Shown here piece by piece: positions 49,267 through 56,655 of a stretch of 64,000 bases of DNA. Source of the stretch: Saccharothrix saharensis. Lineage in GTDB: Bacteria; Actinomycetota; Actinomycetes; Mycobacteriales; Pseudonocardiaceae. The translations under genes and the position numbers were made by a program. The DNA is taken from NCBI RefSeq assembly GCF_006716745.1, contig NZ_VFPP01000001.1, forward strand, positions 8,071,386 to 8,135,385, written 5' to 3'. Each line of letters opens with the position of its first letter. Position 1 is the stretch's first letter. The notes under the pieces were generated by a model that was not told the DNA's origin, did not search any database, and worked only from the letters and a program-made list of their open reading frames with translations.

Positions 49267-52200
49267 TCATCGGCGGCGCACCATGTCGGGTGGGCCGAAC
49301 GAGCCCGGCACGACGAGGAAGTCGGTGGTGGCCGGGCGGAAGCCGGGGCCGGCGGCGGTGATCGTGCGCGGGCCGGTCTGGTCCTTGGCCAGGATCAGCA
49401 GTTGCGCGGTGAAACCGCCGTCCGGGCGGGGGGTGGTCGGGGTGGCGGCGGCGGTGATCCCCGGCGACCACGACAAGCGCACCGGCACGCCGGGTGGGAA
49501 GTCCACGCCGCGCACCGACGTCACGAAACCCGGCTCCCCGATCGGCGGCACGGCCTCGATCCGCGGCAACAGCACCCGCATCGGCGCGGAAGCCGCGTTG
49601 TCCGCCGGATCGGCATCGGTGCCCGAGGTGCGCAACGTCCCGCGCACCGTCGTCTCCAGAGCCGCGTCCGGCGCCAGCACGACCTGCACCACCTGCGACG
49701 CGCCCGGCGGCAGGTCCGGCACCGCGCACCCCGCGGTCGAACACCCCGGCGGCACCGAAGCCACCGGCACCTGAGCGGGCAGCGCGAAGTCCAGCCGCAG
49801 CCCCGTCGCCAACGCGCCGCCACCGTTGCGGACCGTGAAGATCGCCGTCGCCCGTCCGCCCACGTAGGACGGATTCGGCTGCACGACCACCGCCAGCGAA
49901 GGACCGGCCGATGGCACGGGCGCGGGAACAGGAGCCGGAGGAGGCGCAGGGACGACGGGGTCGCGCACCGGGACAGCGGTCGAAGCGGAGTTGTCGGACG
50001 GCAGCACGTCGACCACCGCCCCCGCCGCCGACCACGTCACGCTCCGCCGCCCGGCCACCAGCCCCACGACGTCGGCGACGACCTCCACCACCCCGCCGGG
50101 CTCCACCGCCCCGAGCACGCACCGCAACCCATCAACGTCGCACGACCCGCGCGACGGCCGCAAACCCCCCAACCGCACCCCCTCCGGAACGGCGACGGTC
50201 AGCTCCGTCCCCGGCGACACGGCCGGACCCCGGTTCACCACGCGCACCGCCACCGGCGTCACCACCCCGGTGCCCACCTCCCCGACCACCTCCGGAGCCT
50301 CCACCGCCAAGTCCACGGCACGCTGCCACGTCGGCTCCTTCTGCCGCCCCGGCAGGTCGGCGGTGATCGACCGCGCCGCCCCCGTCGCCACGTCGACCAC
50401 GACCAACTCCTCCGGCGATGCCAGGTCACCCACCCGCCGCGCGGTCAGCACCACCCGGTCACCGCCCGGCGAGAACGACACGTCCCGGGGCTGGAACGGC
50501 CCCGAAGGCGGTGCGGTCACCGGTCCGGCGCACGTGCCGACCGACGGCAACAACACCCGGCACCCGTTGTCCGCCAACGACACCAGCAGCACGCCGTCCG
50601 CCTCCCGGTTGAACGCCAGCGTCCCCCCGTCCGGGCTGAACACCGAGCTGTCGTCGGTCACCTCGCAGTCGAACCCGCACACCGCCGCCGAAACGTCCCG
50701 CTGCCCGTCCCAGGTCCCCGCCCGCGCCGTCCACACGTGGTTGTCGCGCACTTCGCCGGTCGGGCCGTCGAAGACCCGGCCGCGGGTGAACGCGAGCGTG
50801 CCGCCGTCCGGCGACCACGCGGGCTGCGTGTCCTCCTGGTCGGCGGGTGCCGCCAACCGCCCCGCCACCGCACCGGTGGCCACCTCGACCACCACGATCC
50901 GGCTCAGGCCACCGTCCGGGCGCACCCCGCCGGGCGAGCGCCGCGCGAACGCGACGAACCGGCCGTCCGGCGACCACACGGCGTCGAACTCCCAGTCCGC
51001 GGGCTGCCGGTCGGCCACCGGCAGCCGCCGCGGCTCGCTCCCGTCGGCGTCCACCAGCCACAGCCGCTGCACCCGCCCGCCGTCGCCGTCCTCGAAGCGG
51101 CTGAGCACGATCGTCCGCCCGTCGGGGGAGTAGGACTGGCGCTGCGTCCACGGGTCGAACCCCGCGCGGGGCCGGAACAGCAGGTTCGGGTCGTCGACGC
51201 TCTCCGGGTCCTCCCGCAGCACCGCCACGCCGAGGTCGCGCGGGTCGGAGCCGTCCGGAAGGACGTCCTGCAGCGTCGCGGTGAAGTACGTCTCGGCGCT
51301 CGTGCGGGCCACCACCAGGTGCTCGCCGCCGGCGTCCACCAGCCACGTCGGCGAGCCGACCGCGCGGTTCTCCGCCAGCAGCAGGCCGGGCGCGGCGGTG
51401 ACGGGCAGGCCCGGGCCGGTGTCGACCTGGTAGACCTTCTCCACGTCCGGGTCGGCCGGGCACGAGCACACCTGGTCGGTGGTGAGGAACAGCAGGCCCG
51501 TGCCGTCCGGTTTCCAGGTGGGCCACCGGCCGCGCCACCCGGCCTGGTCGCCGCCCAGCAGCGGCACGCCGACCCGGCCGCCGTCGAGCACCCGCGGTCG
51601 CCGTTCGCCGCCGACGTCCAGGGTGTAGGCGATGCGGTCGTCACGCGGGTTCCAGTCCGGCTCGCCCGCGTCGCCGTCGGGTTCGTCGGTGACCCGGGTG
51701 ACCCGGCCGCCGCCCACCGGCACCCGGTAGATCTCCCGGCCGCCGTCGCGGTCACCGGAGAACGCGACGGTCGCGCCGTCCGGGGAGAACGTCGGCCACG
51801 ACTCGTCGGACGGGGTGTCGGTCAGCCGCCGCAACCCCGTGCCGTCCACGCCGACCAGCCACAGGTCGCGCCGCTCGCCGGCGCGGGAGTCGAACACCAC
51901 CGTCCGCAGGTCCGGCGACAACCGCGGGTGGCCCGCGTCGAGGCCTTCGGTGAGCTTGCGCACCGAGCCGTCCGACGCGCGCAGGTACACCTGGGGCCGG
52001 GGGCCGTCACGCAGGCTGGTGAACACGAGGAGGTCGCCGCGCGCGGACACGTGGTCGTCGTGGTGCGCGGGTCCCGCGCCGAGCAGCGGATCGGTGGGCC
52101 GCAACCGGTCGGGCACGGGTCCGGCGAGGACGCCGAGGCTGCGGTGCCCGGTACCGGTGTAGGCGATCCGGCCGGACACCGGGTCGTCCTGGAGCACCGA

Positions 52201-52305
52201 CGCCGACACCGAGGTGGTGACGTCGTGCACCACGACGACCGCGGCGGTCAACGCCACCACCGCGCCGATCGTGGCCAGGGGTCGGGTCGGCAGCCAGCTG
52301 GACAA
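49267..52305 (-). CDS. membrane-anchored WD40/TolB-like beta-propeller protein with DUF11/Ig-like repeats
   Basis: 1012 aa from the TTG at 52305, which follows GGAGGTGGCACC; an earlier in-frame TTG lacks a ribosome site. One membrane helix at about residues 8-30 (LATIGAVVALTAAVVVV). Residues about 50-620 form TolB-type propeller blades with repeated (F/Y)SPDG(G/R)..(V/L)(A/V)F motifs. About 640-960 are DUF11/CARDB-like Ig domains (VAVRVVNRGPAVSPGTELTV, FTVRNGGGALATGLRLDF). The bulk should be extracellular and could meet the envelope at the discharge site. Lies between the regulator and the cap in the eCIS run. Confidence 0.87.
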   Translation of the reverse strand: MSSWLPTRPLATIGAVVALTAAVVVVHDVTTSVSASVLQDDPVSGRIAYTGTGHRSLGVLAGPVPDRLRPTDPLLGAGPAHHDDHVSARGDLLVFTSLRDGPRPQVYLRASDGSVRKLTEGLDAGHPRLSPDLRTVVFDSRAGERRDLWLVGVDGTGLRRLTDTPSDESWPTFSPDGATVAFSGDRDGGREIYRVPVGGGRVTRVTDEPDGDAGEPDWNPRDDRIAYTLDVGGERRPRVLDGGRVGVPLLGGDQAGWRGRWPTWKPDGTGLLFLTTDQVCSCPADPDVEKVYQVDTGPGLPVTAAPGLLLAENRAVGSPTWLVDAGGEHLVVARTSAETYFTATLQDVLPDGSDPRDLGVAVLREDPESVDDPNLLFRPRAGFDPWTQRQSYSPDGRTIVLSRFEDGDGGRVQRLWLVDADGSEPRRLPVADRQPADWEFDAVWSPDGRFVAFARRSPGGVRPDGGLSRIVVVEVATGAVAGRLAAPADQEDTQPAWSPDGGTLAFTRGRVFDGPTGEVRDNHVWTARAGTWDGQRDVSAAVCGFDCEVTDDSSVFSPDGGTLAFNREADGVLLVSLADNGCRVLLPSVGTCAGPVTAPPSGPFQPRDVSFSPGGDRVVLTARRVGDLASPEELVVVDVATGAARSITADLPGRQKEPTWQRAVDLAVEAPEVVGEVGTGVVTPVAVRVVNRGPAVSPGTELTVAVPEGVRLGGLRPSRGSCDVDGLRCVLGAVEPGGVVEVVADVVGLVAGRRSVTWSAAGAVVDVLPSDNSASTAVPVRDPVVPAPPPAPVPAPVPSAGPSLAVVVQPNPSYVGGRATAIFTVRNGGGALATGLRLDFALPAQVPVASVPPGCSTAGCAVPDLPPGASQVVQVVLAPDAALETTVRGTLRTSGTDADPADNAASAPMRVLLPRIEAVPPIGEPGFVTSVRGVDFPPGVPVRLSWSPGITAAATPTTPRPDGGFTAQLLILAKDQTGPRTITAAGPGFRPATTDFLVVPGSFGPPDMVRRR

Positions 52306-52415
52306 GGTGCCACCTCCGTCTGGTTCGGGTGCGGGCAATCGTGGTCCGGCGCGCCCGGCGGCACGGAGGTCCGCGCGGGCACGGTCGGGGCACGGCTGGA
52401 GGGCGTTCGGGCAAG

Positions 52416-53039
52416 TCAGATCAGGCCGTGCCGCATGGCGTGGCCGACGGCGTGCGCGCGGTTGCGCAGTTGCAGCCTGGTGGTGACCTCGTGCAGGACG
52501 TTCTTCACCGTCCGCTCGGAGAACGACGTCCTGGCGGCGATCTCGGCGGTGTCGAAGCCTTCCGACACCAGGCGCAGCATGTCCACCTCCCGCGCGGTGA
52601 GCGTGGACAGCGACGGGCCGTTCGGGTCGAGCACGCTGCGCTGCAACCGGCCCACGTGGTCGAGCAACGTGCCGAGCAGGTCGCCGGGCAGCACCGCTTC
52701 GCCCTTCGCCAGCGCGGACACCGTGCCCACCAACCGGTCCTGGTCGGCCTCGGCCCGCCGGAGCACGGCCGTGACGCCGCAGTCGATCGTCGTCTGGAGG
52801 GCGTCCTGGTCGAAGCGGCCCACCACCAGGCCGATGCGCGTGGCCGACGACCGCCGCAGCCGGCGCAGCAACCGCGTCGTCTCGTCGTCGACGCGGTCCA
52901 CCACGACGAGCGACACGGTGGCCTCACGCCCTTCGTCCGGCCGCACGACCTCCACCTCGGGGCGCGGTCGGAGCTGGTGCGTGATCCCGGCCTTCAGCAC
53001 GGGGTCCTCGGCGTACACGGCCACCGGAATCCTGCTCAT
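52416..53039 (-). CDS. LuxR-type regulator with degenerate receiver (eCIS distal end)
   Basis: 207 aa from ATG 53039. C-terminal LuxR HTH: LTAREVDMLRLVSEGFDTAEIAAR, SERTVKNVLHEVTTRLQLRNR. The receiver-like N-terminus lacks the acidic pocket (IPVAVYAEDPVLKAG keeps one E-D pair, but the phospho-Asp position reads VVVDRVDD), so phosphorylation is doubtful. Resembles the regulator at 32015-32635 at the other end of the locus. First gene of the minus-strand eCIS block and divergent from the Ig-like membrane gene at 53216. Confidence 0.88.
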   Translation of the reverse strand: MSRIPVAVYAEDPVLKAGITHQLRPRPEVEVVRPDEGREATVSLVVVDRVDDETTRLLRRLRRSSATRIGLVVGRFDQDALQTTIDCGVTAVLRRAEADQDRLVGTVSALAKGEAVLPGDLLGTLLDHVGRLQRSVLDPNGPSLSTLTAREVDMLRLVSEGFDTAEIAARTSFSERTVKNVLHEVTTRLQLRNRAHAVGHAMRHGLI

Positions 53040-53145
53040 GCGACCCTCCCTGGGGCAACGGCCGGACCGCACGGCCGGCGACCTCGTCGTCACCGATCCT
53101 GCTGCCGCGGCGGGGTTCGCGGGCACCGGCGTGAGGGCTTCGGTG

Positions 53146-53159
53146 CACGGGTTTGCCCG
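53146..53159. promoter_or_regulatory. short inverted repeat in divergent eCIS promoter region
   Basis: ACGGG and CCCGT around TTTG, in the 176-bp space between the LuxR gene (minus) and the Ig-like membrane protein gene (plus). Arm size suits a LuxR-type dimer site. Only weak evidence. Confidence 0.35.
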
Positions 53160-53199
53160 TATGGTGCCCTTTTCTCCCTGTCGGCCGCGGGTGCGCCGT

Positions 53200-53218
53200 G
53201 CCTACCGTTTCCGGGGTG
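53200..53218 (+). promoter_or_regulatory. candidate leaderless promoter/start
   Basis: CCTACCGT then 7 nt then GTG, identical in layout to that before the ammonia-lyase gene (16079-16097). No ribosome site precedes the GTG. Confidence 0.5.
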
Positions 53219-54478
53219 ACCACAACGACCGAGTTCGGTCTCCCCACCGTGGTTGTCACGCCCGGTCAGGAGACCAGCACGACGATGACGGTGCGCAACG
53301 ACAGTGACATCGTCGAGGCGTACGAGTTCGAGGTGGTGGGCGGGTGCGCCCCCTGGACCACCGTCGAACCGGCACGGCTGTCGCTGTACCCCGGGACGTC
53401 GGAGCAGGTGGCCATCGTGCTGCGCCCGCCCCGATCACCCGAGGTGCGCGCGGGCGAGGTGCCGCTCGGGGTGCGCGTCGTGCCCGCCGAGCGGCCGGAA
53501 TCGGTGGTCGTGACCGAGACCACGGTGATCGTCGAGCCGTTCGCGAAGCAGCGGGCCCGGCTGATCCCCAAACGCCGCCGTGCGTGGCGCAGCGCGCGCT
53601 ACCGCGTCGAAGTGCTCAACGACGGCAACACACCGACCGTCGTGACGCCCGCGTTGCCCGAGGCCGACGACCACCTCAAGCACACCGTCACCACCGCACC
53701 GACCACTGTGGACCCCGGCGGGCGGGCCGAGCTGGACGTGCGCGTGCGGGTGGTGAAGCTGCTGTGGTTCGGCAAGCCCGCGGTGTGGCCGGTGCGGCTG
53801 GACGTGGTGGCGCTGGCGGCGGACGAGCGGCACGAGCACGAGCTGGCCGGGGAGCTGGTGCAGCTGCCCATCCTGTCCAAGTGGCTGCTGTCGCTGCTCG
53901 GCGCCCTGCTGGCGCTGCTGCTGGCGTGGCTGCTGCTGGTGCGGCCCGCGGTGCTCAGCGCGGCACGGGAAGCCGCCGACGGCCGCGCCCAGGAGATCGC
54001 CGAGGCCGTGGAGCCGCAGGCCGGCCCGGTCGACGAACCGGGCGGCGCGGCGGACCAGCCGGCCGCCGGTGAACCGGGCCAGGGGCAGGGACAGGGCCGG
54101 GGCACGGTGGGCGGCGGTGGCGAGCAGAGCTCCGGCACGGTCGAGGTCCGCACGAACGCCGGCCAGCAGGCGACCGGCACCTACGTCGTCCCGGCGGGCA
54201 AGGTCTTCCACATCACCGACATCGTGCTGGCCAACCACCAGGGCGACGAGGGCGTGCTGACGATCGCGTTCGGGGAGCGCACGATCACCGTGATCGCGCT
54301 GGAGACCTTCCGCAACCAGGACTACCACTGGGTGACGCCGATCGACATCCCGGAGAACGGCACGGTCACCGCCACGGTCGCCTGCGCCAAGCCCGGCACC
54401 CCGGCGAACGGCCGTCAAGCCGAGCAGTGCTCGCAACTGCTCAACGTCAGCGGCGAGCTGGGCGACATCGCCGGCTGA
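53216..54478 (+). CDS. Ig-like-domain membrane protein of the eCIS locus
   Basis: 420 aa from GTG 53216. Two cytoplasmic-looking beta-sandwich repeats (about 1-105 and 125-200; VVVTPGQETSTTMTVRNDS, YRVEVLNDGNTPTVVTP). One membrane helix at about 222-243 (SKWLLSLLGALLALLLAWLLL) is followed by a Gly/Gln-rich linker and a C-terminal domain (about 315-415; GTYVVPAGKVFHITDIVLANHQ) with two cysteines. A protein of this form recurs in actinobacterial eCIS loci (often called 'hydrolytic protein' without basis). Might dock particles at the membrane. Only eCIS-region gene on the plus strand. Confidence 0.82.
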   Translation: MTTTTEFGLPTVVVTPGQETSTTMTVRNDSDIVEAYEFEVVGGCAPWTTVEPARLSLYPGTSEQVAIVLRPPRSPEVRAGEVPLGVRVVPAERPESVVVTETTVIVEPFAKQRARLIPKRRRAWRSARYRVEVLNDGNTPTVVTPALPEADDHLKHTVTTAPTTVDPGGRAELDVRVRVVKLLWFGKPAVWPVRLDVVALAADERHEHELAGELVQLPILSKWLLSLLGALLALLLAWLLLVRPAVLSAAREAADGRAQEIAEAVEPQAGPVDEPGGAADQPAAGEPGQGQGQGRGTVGGGGEQSSGTVEVRTNAGQQATGTYVVPAGKVFHITDIVLANHQGDEGVLTIAFGERTITVIALETFRNQDYHWVTPIDIPENGTVTATVACAKPGTPANGRQAEQCSQLLNVSGELGDIAG

Positions 54479-54546
54479 GACCACCGCAGCGGACACGTGA
54501 CCGCCGCGCACCCCTTCGGGTGCGCGGCGGAAGTCGTGCCCGGGGC

Positions 54547-54717
54547 TCACCGCCGGGAGCGGCGGTTCCACTCGTCGAGCAGGGCGTCGATCCAGGCGAG
54601 CATCAGCTCGACCGTGGCGTGGTCGCCGCGGGCGCGGTAGTGGCGCAGGTCGCCGCTCGCCGCGGTCAGCTCGAACCGCAGGTCGCACGACGAGATGTCC
54701 TCGTAGGTCGGCTTCAC
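54547..54717 (-). CDS. small conserved-looking protein (56 aa)
   Basis: Reads MKPTYEDISSCDLRFEL then ASGDLRHYRARGDHATVELMLAWIDALLDEW. Too short for long-frame detection. The GTG overlaps the stop of the upstream gene by 4 nt (GTGA), and the sequence is a coherent alpha-helical protein with balanced charge, so it is likely real. Function unknown; always-coupled partner of the gene at 54714-55085. Confidence 0.65.
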   Translation of the reverse strand: MKPTYEDISSCDLRFELTAASGDLRHYRARGDHATVELMLAWIDALLDEWNRRSRR

Positions 54718-55085
54718 GGCTCACGCGGCGGCGGGTTGCGCGCCGCCAACCGGAACGCCTCGATGTACTTGGGCAGCTCGACCAGCGCGCGCTCCCACGA
54801 GCCCGACATGACCTGACCGTCGAAGACCGCGTCGACCACGAGCCGGTCGACGTCGGGGCGGATGTCGTCGCCCGCCGCGTCCCGCAGCCGCCGCGACACC
54901 TCGATGCGGTGCGCGCGCGACCGGACGGCCTCCAGGGTCCGCTCCAGCTCGGCGACGACCCGCGCGGCCTCCTCCGGCTCCACCACCAGCCACCCCTTGG
55001 CCGCCAGGCCGAGGACCAGGTCGCCCGCGAACCTCTCGGGCGTGGGACCGTCCGCCACGCGACCTCCGTCCTCGTGGGACCACAT
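54714..55085 (-). CDS. hypothetical helical protein (123 aa) at the eCIS edge
   Basis: Predicted helical: ERFAGDLVLGLAAKGWLVVEPEEAARVVAEL, SRAHRIEVSRRLRDAAGDD, DRLVVDAVFDGQVMSGSWERAL, PKYIEAFRLAAR. No family I recognise. ATG 55085 has GGAGG 10 nt upstream; an internal GTG at 55058 also has GGAGG and is the alternative start. Overlaps the 56-aa gene by 4 nt. Coding strand matches the eCIS block, but the plus-strand gene at 53216 separates them, so membership of the system is open. Confidence 0.7.
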   Translation of the reverse strand: MWSHEDGGRVADGPTPERFAGDLVLGLAAKGWLVVEPEEAARVVAELERTLEAVRSRAHRIEVSRRLRDAAGDDIRPDVDRLVVDAVFDGQVMSGSWERALVELPKYIEAFRLAARNPPPREP

Positions 55086-55256
55086 CGCCTTCACACCTCC
55101 GCACCGGCACCGGGGCCGGTACCGGTCCTCCGGAGACCCCCGTCCGTTCGGCGGCAGGGAGCCGGCTTGAGCCCACCACGCCGCACGGGTGCGCCGGAAG
55201 GCCGGCGGCGCAGGTCTGCCCGTCCGTACCCGGGCTGGTGGTCGCCCGCACGCCCT

Positions 55257-55270
55257 CGTTCGGCCGAACG
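55257..55270. promoter_or_regulatory. 14-bp perfect palindrome
   Basis: CGTTCGGCCGAACG, about 170 nt upstream of the hypothetical gene start at 55085. A dimer-binding site is plausible; no matching copy was noticed elsewhere in the window. Confidence 0.4.
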
Positions 55271-55350
55271 GGTGATTGGGCGTTCGTCCTCGCGGCCACC
55301 GGAACGGCCGTTCCGCACGACCGCCGCGGCGGCGGCGCGTCCACTGTGGA

Positions 55351-55387
55351 GCGGTGCGGGACCGGCCGGGTGACGGTCCCGCACCGC
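55351..55387 (-). terminator. strong terminator of the GH53 gene
   Basis: Perfect 14-bp arms GCGGTGCGGGACCG and CGGTCCCGCACCGC with a 9-nt loop, starting 6 nt after the GH53 stop. GC-rich stem without a T-tract, the usual actinomycete form. Confidence 0.85.
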
Positions 55388-55393
55388 CTCGGG

Positions 55394-56503
55394 TCACGGC
55401 GTCCAGCGGACGTTCGGGTTGAGCCGGCCGGACCAGTCGAAGACCGCCATGTTGTCCCAGCCGTTGCCGCTGCCGGCGATGTCGGCGGGGTCCCAGCCGT
55501 TGCCGGGGACGGCGTACCAGGTCGGTTCCCAGTAGAAGACGCCGATCGCGCCCGCGTTGCGCGCGGTGTTCTGCACGTGGGTGAAGTTGGTGGCCTGGCC
55601 GGACCACGTCAGCGGGTAGCCGCTGCAGCCGGTGGTGATGGAGTTGCCCGTGCCGTCGGCGTTCCCGGTGGTGAACGGGTAGGCCGTCTCCGCGAGCACG
55701 ACGTTCCTGCCGTAGCGGGAGCGCACGTCGGTGATGACGTTGTAGAGGGTGCTCAGCGTGCCGTGCCACATGCAGTAGTACGACAGGGCGGTGATGTCCC
55801 AGGCGACGCCCTTGGCCCGGATGCCGTCGTAGAACCAGCGCGCGTGGTCGAGGCTGTCGGCGTTCGCCGTGTGGATCATGACCTGGGTGCCGCTGTTGCA
55901 CGCCTTGGTCGCGTTGTACCCGGCCTTGAGCAGCAGGCTGAGGTTGGTGAAGTCGTTGTTCACCACCTTGCCGTCGTTCCACAGCATGCCGACGTTGATC
56001 TCGTTGCCGATCTGCACGCTGTCCGGCGTGGTGCCCTGCGCCTTGAGGCTGCTGCACACGTCGTGGGTGTAGTTGTAGACGTCGGTCTGGAGTTGGCCGA
56101 TCCCGTGGTCGGCCCACGCCGCCGGCTTGTACTGCTTGCCCGGGTCGGCCCACGTGTCGGAGTAGTGGAAGTCGACCAGCAGCTTGAGACCCCTGGCCTT
56201 CACCGACCTGGCGTAGGCCAGCACCTTGGCCTTGTTGTTGTAGCCGCTGCGCGGGTTGTTCCACACGCGCAGGCGGATGTAGTTGACGCCCGCGCCCTTG
56301 AGGATGTCGAGCGGGTCCCGGGCGACGCCGGACGCGTCGTAGTACTTCGCCCCGAGGTCCAGCGCGCGTTGCGCGGTCGAGACGTCGGCTCCGAGCATGC
56401 TCAGCGTGCCGGCCGCGGACACGGCCGGGGTGAGCGTGGTCAGCGGCAGGGCGGCGGTCGCCAGGGCGAGGACGGCGCGGGCCGTCCGGTGGGATCCGGA
56501 CAT
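55394..56503 (-). CDS. secreted GH53 arabinogalactan endo-beta-1,4-galactanase
   Basis: 369 aa. Signal peptide at residues 1-31 (basic start, then VLALATAALPLTTLTPAVSA-A). GH53 fold: SMLGADVS, NYIRLRVWNNP, LLVDFHYSDTWADPGKQ. Acid/base Glu168 in QIGNEIN and nucleophile Glu272 in VLAETAYP. It cleaves beta-1,4-galactan side chains outside the cell to galacto-oligosaccharides that the neighbouring importer and GH35 enzyme can use. ATG with AAAGGAG. Followed by a strong terminator. Confidence 0.95.
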   Translation of the reverse strand: MSGSHRTARAVLALATAALPLTTLTPAVSAAGTLSMLGADVSTAQRALDLGAKYYDASGVARDPLDILKGAGVNYIRLRVWNNPRSGYNNKAKVLAYARSVKARGLKLLVDFHYSDTWADPGKQYKPAAWADHGIGQLQTDVYNYTHDVCSSLKAQGTTPDSVQIGNEINVGMLWNDGKVVNNDFTNLSLLLKAGYNATKACNSGTQVMIHTANADSLDHARWFYDGIRAKGVAWDITALSYYCMWHGTLSTLYNVITDVRSRYGRNVVLAETAYPFTTGNADGTGNSITTGCSGYPLTWSGQATNFTHVQNTARNAGAIGVFYWEPTWYAVPGNGWDPADIAGSGNGWDNMAVFDWSGRLNPNVRWTP

Positions 56504-56655
56504 CCGATCTCCTTTGATCGACGGTGCCGGCGGCAGGCTGTGAACGTGCACACTATGAAAGCGCAGACGACGTGCCGCCTCAAGGCCTCATCTCGACCTG
56601 AACACTGGGAGCGTGCACACCACCGCCTCCGGACCGCCCGCTCCTCCCCGACGGA

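Larger units (their letters stand above)
55086..55393. other. 308-bp gap with terminator and palindrome
   Basis: No supported gene. It carries the GH53 terminator (55351-55387), a 14-bp palindrome (55257-55270), and the presumed promoter for the small two-gene unit transcribed toward 54547. Confidence 0.7.

Noticed and set aside
32015-54478. Prophage
   Set aside because: Tail-like genes are present, but there is no capsid, portal, terminase, integrase or lysis gene; DUF4255, AAA+ ATPase and order identify an eCIS.
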